From contig JAJGAH010000054.1 in assembly GCA_020844525.1 (NCBI GenBank), positions 1 to 9,898 on the forward strand: DNA of 9,898 bases. Reading direction: 5' to 3'. The notes beneath the pieces are model-generated. The model made no database searches. It worked only from the letters and a program-made list of their open reading frames with translations, and was not told the origin of the DNA. A program made the translations under genes and the position numbers. Shown one piece after another: positions 7,436-9,898 of the stretch. Numbering within the stretch: position 1 is the stretch's first letter; each line of letters starts with the position of its first letter. Source of the stretch: Eubacterium sp. GTDB lineage: Bacteria > Bacillota > Clostridia > Lachnospirales > Lachnospiraceae.

Positions 7436-7567
7436 TCATTCCTCCTTAATTTCTGCAATATCTGCTTCCTGCATCGCAAAAAGGCTGCCGCACTATGCAT
7501 GATCAGGAACGAATGCAAATCCGGAAAAAATACCCGGTACTCAATAACCACCTCTTTGCAATCATTC

Positions 7568-7579
7568 ACTGTATACAGT
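7568..7579. repeat. 12-bp perfect palindrome upstream of glnN
   Basis: ACTGTATACAGT, self-complementary over all 12 bases. It is flanked by TTGCA (7556-7560) and TGCAA (7583-7587), giving a second outer layer of symmetry. It is a candidate operator or a compact leader hairpin. Confidence 0.75.
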
Positions 7580-7623
7580 TCGTGCAACAGCCTTTATGAT
7601 CATCCACTCGAATTAATCCGCAG

Positions 7624-7669
7624 AAAAAATACTTTCCTGCAGCTGGTTCACTGTGTCAATGCCGGAAAG
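7624..7669 (-). terminator. Likely Rho-independent terminator after fba
   Basis: On the minus strand CTTTCC (7669-7664) pairs with GGAAAG (7637-7632). After a one-base mismatch, GCA pairs with TGC. The loop is about 18 bases and TATTTTTT follows (7631-7624). It begins about 10 bp past the aldolase stop. The stem is short and the loop long, so efficiency is uncertain. Confidence 0.5.
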
Positions 7670-7679
7670 ACCGCCCGCC

Positions 7680-8543
7680 TCAGGCCTTATCAACTGAGCC
7701 AAAGAGCTTCATCTTCTCTTCTACCTTTGCGCAGATTGCTTCAGCACCTGGCTTCAGAAGTTTTCTGGGATCAAAGCCCTTACCCTGCTGATCCTTTCCT
7801 GCTTCAATATATTTTCTGGTAGCCTCAGCAAATACAAGCTGGCACTCAGTATTTACATTGATCTTTGAAACGCCAAGAGAAATCGCCTTAGTGATCTGGT
7901 CATCCGGAATGCCTGTGCCACCGTGAAGTACAAGCGGCATATCTCCGGTCTTTGCCTTGATCGCAGCAAGCGTATCAAAGGAAAGTCCCGGCCAGTTTGC
8001 CGGATATACACCATGAATATTGCCAATGCCGGCAGCAAGGAAATCCACACCAAGATCTGCAATCTTCTTGCACTCGTCGGGATCTGCGCACTCGCCCATG
8101 CCGACTACACCGTCCTCTTCACCGCCAATAGCGCCAACCTCAGCCTCAATAGAAAGACCAAGCTTGTGGGATACAGAAACAAGCTCTGTTGTCTTGGCAT
8201 AATTCTCTTCAAACGGAAGATGAGAACCGTCAAACATGATAGAAGTAAATCCAGCCTTAATGCAGGCATAGCAGGCATCATAATCACCATGATCCAGGTG
8301 CAGTGCAACCGGAACAGTGATTCCAAGCGATTCGTCCATAGCCTTTACCATTGCTGCTACGGTCTTGTATCCTGTCATATATTTTCCTGCGCCCATCGAA
8401 ACACCGAGTATTACCGGAGAGTTCAGCTTCTGTGCTGTCTCAAGGATGGACTTTGTCCACTCCAGGTTATTAATATTGAACTGACCTACTGCATAATGGC
8501 CAGCCTGTGCCTTCTTAAGCATCTCAGCCGCATTCACTAACAT
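7680..8543 (-). CDS. fba: Class II fructose-bisphosphate aldolase
   Basis: A zinc-dependent aldolase that reversibly splits fructose 1,6-bisphosphate into glyceraldehyde 3-phosphate and dihydroxyacetone phosphate in glycolysis and gluconeogenesis. The 287 residues fit the bacterial class II fold. Asp84 and His85 in LHLDHGD are the expected proton-shuttling acid and a zinc ligand. Also visible are IMFDGSHLPFEEN near 102-114, SIEAEVG at 131-137 (Glu135 likely metal-binding), His177 in GNIHGVYP, His207 in LVLHGGTG, and the phosphate-binding KINVNT at 227-232. Tagatose-bisphosphate aldolase (GatY-like) is the nearest alternative and cannot be fully excluded, but no galactitol or tagatose genes are near. 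The ATG at 8543 has AAGGAGG 7 bases upstream. It has its own promoter and a probable terminator, so it is likely a monocistronic, strongly expressed gene. Confidence 0.93.
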   Translation of the reverse strand: MLVNAAEMLKKAQAGHYAVGQFNINNLEWTKSILETAQKLNSPVILGVSMGAGKYMTGYKTVAAMVKAMDESLGITVPVALHLDHGDYDACYACIKAGFTSIMFDGSHLPFEENYAKTTELVSVSHKLGLSIEAEVGAIGGEEDGVVGMGECADPDECKKIADLGVDFLAAGIGNIHGVYPANWPGLSFDTLAAIKAKTGDMPLVLHGGTGIPDDQITKAISLGVSKINVNTECQLVFAEATRKYIEAGKDQQGKGFDPRKLLKPGAEAICAKVEEKMKLFGSVDKA

Positions 8544-8601
8544 ATCAGATCCTCCTTAGGATTATTGTAGCTTATTGCTGTGAACTTTTTACAACGCCAT
8601 C

Positions 8602-8631
8602 ATTATATACTAATTGCTTAAAACAATGCAA
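8602..8631 (-). promoter_or_regulatory. Candidate sigma-A promoter for fba
   Basis: A consensus -10 TATAAT (8607-8602) on the minus strand with TTGCAT (8631-8626) 18 bases upstream. It lies about 60 bp before the aldolase start codon and 47 bp after the lipid kinase stop. No terminator is seen before it, so read-through from the upstream gene is also possible. Confidence 0.7.
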
Positions 8632-8677
8632 GAGCCTGCGAAACAGATATCAAAATTTGACTATATTTTCAGCACTA

Positions 8678-9607
8678 TTACGTCGTGTGATTCTGGTCCG
8701 GATAGCTTTTATTCCGCCTGTTCAGATAAAGATTCAGCTTTTTCTTCTGATTCTCAATTACAACGTGGTTGTGAGCATCTCCATACTCCCCATCGAGGGT
8801 CCAGGCTATTTCCTCCGAAGAATCGAATATAATCCTCCTGGCCTTCAGCTTATCTACCAGAGAGGAGGAATTGTCTGCAATGTTGAGGAGATTCTGTACT
8901 ATTTCATTCACTTCAATTGGATTAGTCGGTGTACGTACGAGCGTCACTTCGAAAAGGCCGTCATTCATGTCTACCGCAGGGCCTGTGATATTTCGCATGC
9001 CACCAACCACCCTTGTATTTGTAACCATTCCGTAGGTGTAATTACCCTCAATCCTTCTGCCATCAGCATTGATAATCAGATGGTAGCTCGGGATATTGAA
9101 AACCTCCTTGCCAGCCTGAAGGAGGTAGGCAAAATGGCCAAGATTGTTCTTCAGATTCTGATCTGTTTCGTAGGAGACATTTGTAAACATTCCAAACGCA
9201 GCGACATAGGTAAAATACTTATCATTGAATGAACCGACATCACATTGATAAAGGTCTCCAAGCACTATATCTCTCGCTGCCTGCAGCATATCCTTCGGAA
9301 TGGCCAGGCTGTTGGCAAAATCATTCGTGCTTCCAGCCGGGATATAGCCGACCGGGAAACCTGGAGCCGTGTCCATGATGCCATCAACCACCTCATCCAG
9401 TGTGCCGTCCCCGCCACTGCATACCACACAATCCGCCATCTCCAGGTGTTCTTTTACAAACTGTGTTGCATCCCCCACTGACTGTGTTGGATGTGCAATC
9501 ACATCAAATCCACCCTGTGTAAAAATGTCAATGATATCTGACAGTTTCTCCCGGATCATTCCCTTTCCGGAATGCATATTATAAATAAAAAGCATTTTTT
9601 TTCGCAT
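8678..9607 (-). CDS. Diacylglycerol kinase family lipid kinase (DagK/YegS/BmrU-like)
   Basis: A soluble, membrane-associating lipid kinase of the diacylglycerol-kinase catalytic-domain family. It would transfer phosphate from ATP to diacylglycerol or a related lipid, recycling it into phospholipid and lipoteichoic acid metabolism. Seen in the 309 residues: the N-terminal NMHSGKG at 10-16, the nucleotide-binding SGGDGTLDEVV at 64-74 containing GGDGT (65-69), PAGSTNDFA at 90-98, NDGLFEV at 215-221, and a C-terminal WTLDGEYG at 269-276 that fits the family's closing DGE motif. There is no membrane segment. Some relatives act on sphingoid bases or are orphan YegS-type kinases, so the substrate is inferred. 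The ATG at 9607 is preceded by AAAGGAA about 9 bases upstream; an in-frame ATG four codons later is a weaker alternative. The upstream side is bordered by an insertion sequence. Confidence 0.9.
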   Translation of the reverse strand: MRKKMLFIYNMHSGKGMIREKLSDIIDIFTQGGFDVIAHPTQSVGDATQFVKEHLEMADCVVCSGGDGTLDEVVDGIMDTAPGFPVGYIPAGSTNDFANSLAIPKDMLQAARDIVLGDLYQCDVGSFNDKYFTYVAAFGMFTNVSYETDQNLKNNLGHFAYLLQAGKEVFNIPSYHLIINADGRRIEGNYTYGMVTNTRVVGGMRNITGPAVDMNDGLFEVTLVRTPTNPIEVNEIVQNLLNIADNSSSLVDKLKARRIIFDSSEEIAWTLDGEYGDAHNHVVIENQKKKLNLYLNRRNKSYPDQNHTT

Positions 9608-9667
9608 AAGATTTATTCCTTTTCACATCAGCCCTGGAAAATCGTCTCATTGCCCCTATGCATCCAT

Positions 9668-9694
9668 ACTATAGCACAACAGAGAAACTTTCAA
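9668..9694 (-). promoter_or_regulatory. Candidate extended -10 promoter for the lipid kinase gene
   Basis: On the minus strand TGCTATAGT (9676-9668) is an extended -10, with TATAGT at 9673-9668. TTGAAA (9694-9689) lies 15 bases upstream, a short spacing that an extended -10 can tolerate. It is about 60 bp before the start codon. The palindrome TCCTGTCAGGA directly abuts the -35 on its far side. Confidence 0.5.
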
Positions 9695-9705
9695 TCCTGA
9701 CAGGA
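9695..9705. repeat. 11-bp palindrome next to the lipid kinase promoter
   Basis: TCCTGACAGGA, two 5-base arms around a central base, immediately next to the candidate -35 at 9689-9694. It is a possible operator; such short palindromes also occur by chance. Confidence 0.5.
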
Positions 9706-9750
9706 CATAACCATTTATGAAAAAAATATAAAAATAACGATGAAATACAA

Positions 9751-9771
9751 TAAAAAAAACCGCACCCTTTT
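9751..9771 (-). terminator. Probable remnant (3' half) of a terminator interrupted by the insertion sequence
   Basis: On the minus strand the sequence GGGTGCGG followed by eight T looks like the 3' arm and U-tract of a Rho-independent terminator. No matching CCGCACCC arm exists in the flanking window. The insertion sequence begins at the point where the loop would be, so the other arm is predicted beyond the element. Confidence 0.4.
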
Positions 9772-9780
9772 TGATATGCT

Positions 9781-9822
9781 ACCCCCAAGTAGGACATTGA
9801 AATATAAAACCTACTTGGGGGT
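9781..9822 (+). repeat. 13-bp perfect hairpin inside the IS end
   Basis: ACCCCCAAGTAGG (9781-9793) and CCTACTTGGGGGT (9810-9822) are perfectly complementary around a 16-base loop. The 5' arm lies inside the terminal repeat. The 3' arm includes the GGGGG that is the only candidate ribosome site for the transposase, 6 bases before its ATG. Confidence 0.9.
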
Positions 9823-9828
9823 ATTTCT

Positions 9829-9898
9829 ATGTCCAGAAAAAGTAAGATTGAGCCTGCCGAAAAGGTAAAGATCATTGAGCGGGTACTGGCAGATGAGA
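9829..9898 (+). CDS. Transposase OrfA of an IS3-family element, N-terminal fragment
   Basis: Only 23 codons are visible, reading MSRKSKIEPAEKVKIIERVL and ADE. This matches the start of the small helix-turn-helix OrfA proteins of IS150-like elements, which bind the element's ends; OrfB, usually reached by a programmed -1 frameshift, supplies the DDE catalytic domain and would lie outside the window. The ATG at 9829 has only GGGGG as a possible ribosome site, and that lies within the 3' arm of a 13-bp hairpin. With so little sequence the family call rests on the N-terminal pattern plus the IS-like end just upstream. Confidence 0.65.
   Translation, partial: MSRKSKIEPAEKVKIIERVLADE

Larger units (their letters stand above)
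7436..7679 (-). other. Leader/upstream region of glnN
   Basis: About 244 bases between the aldolase stop and the glnN start. It holds the aldolase terminator (7624-7669), a perfect 12-base palindrome ACTGTATACAGT (7568-7579) inside TTGCA/TGCAA arms, and a possible TGCAT/ATGCA hairpin nearer the gene (about 7470-7500). I could not find a convincing -35/-10 pair, so the glnN promoter is unplaced. I did not recognise a known glutamine riboswitch. Confidence 0.5.
9772..9898 (+). mobile_element. Left end of an IS3-family (IS150-like) insertion sequence, cut by window edge
   Basis: The putative left terminal repeat starts TGATATGCTACCCCCAAGTA, which has the TG tip and C-rich plus AAGT/GGAC layout of IS150-group ends. 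It is followed 57 bases later by a transposase reading frame on the plus strand, opposite to every other gene. The right end, target duplication and second reading frame are outside the window, so completeness cannot be judged. The exact tip (9772) is inferred from the TG convention. Confidence 0.7.

Noticed and set aside
7515..7545. CCGG / CCGG hairpin with a T-rich stretch in the glnN leader, as a possible attenuator
   Set aside because: The stem is only about 4 bp and the T-run lies in the loop rather than after the stem, so it is not a terminator.
7217..7822. A 201-codon plus-strand open frame spanning the glnN-fba gap
   Set aside because: It is antisense to the ends of two conserved genes and crosses a terminator. 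The translation is low-complexity and Cys/Leu/Ser-rich with no family likeness.
7923..8540. A 205-codon plus-strand open frame opposite fba
   Set aside because: Fully antisense to the aldolase gene, with no motif or ribosome site supporting expression.
8657..9232. A 191-codon plus-strand open frame opposite the lipid kinase gene
   Set aside because: Antisense to a gene with clear GGDGT-type motifs; no independent support.
9669..9875. A 68-codon minus-strand open frame across the IS boundary
   Set aside because: It joins IS sequence to AT-rich flank, has no ribosome site, and its hydrophobic translation follows from base composition.
1..9898. CRISPR arrays, tRNA or rRNA genes, phage or defence genes
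   Set aside because: No spaced repeat series, cloverleaf-like sequence, rRNA signature or defence-type protein motif was seen on either strand.

Overview
The window looks like chromosomal DNA from a low-to-mid G+C Gram-positive anaerobe of the Clostridia, most probably the Lachnospiraceae. This is inferred from protein style (FtsE/FtsX, a CdaR-type regulator, a 708-residue type III glutamine synthetase, a 287-residue class II aldolase), strong AAGGAGG-type ribosome sites and gene order. No species can be named from the sequence alone. All eight recognisable chromosomal genes lie on the minus strand. The only plus-strand gene is the start of an insertion sequence at the right edge.

Read in the direction of transcription (right to left), the layout is as follows. 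An IS3-family (IS150-like) element begins near 9772 and runs out of the window. Next come a lipid/diacylglycerol-kinase-family gene (8678-9607), class II fructose-bisphosphate aldolase (7680-8543, with its own promoter and a likely terminator), and type III glutamine synthetase (5309-7435, ending in a very clear terminator). A 380-bp regulatory gap follows, holding two candidate sigma-A promoters and several repeats. It leads into a CdaR/PucR-type regulator (3837-4928), then ftsE (3113-3799) and ftsX (2203-3123), which overlap. A terminator with a U-tract (2111-2172) closes that unit. After it come an S41 carboxyl-terminal processing protease (699-2021) and the first 222 codons of uvrB (1-668), cut by the left edge.

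Functionally this is mostly housekeeping: nucleotide excision repair (UvrB), cell-wall remodelling at division (FtsEX), periplasm-side proteolysis (S41), nitrogen assimilation (GSIII), glycolysis (FBA) and lipid phosphorylation (DagK family). The regulator is only 37 bp upstream of ftsE and is probably co-transcribed with it. I see no clear sign of a wholly new system. The points most worth a second look are: ftsEX closed by a terminator with no M23-type hydrolase gene where many relatives have one; inverted and direct repeats in the regulator's leader; a nested symmetric element in the glnN leader; and an insertion sequence that appears to have split a terminator hairpin and that carries a hairpin able to hide its own ribosome site.
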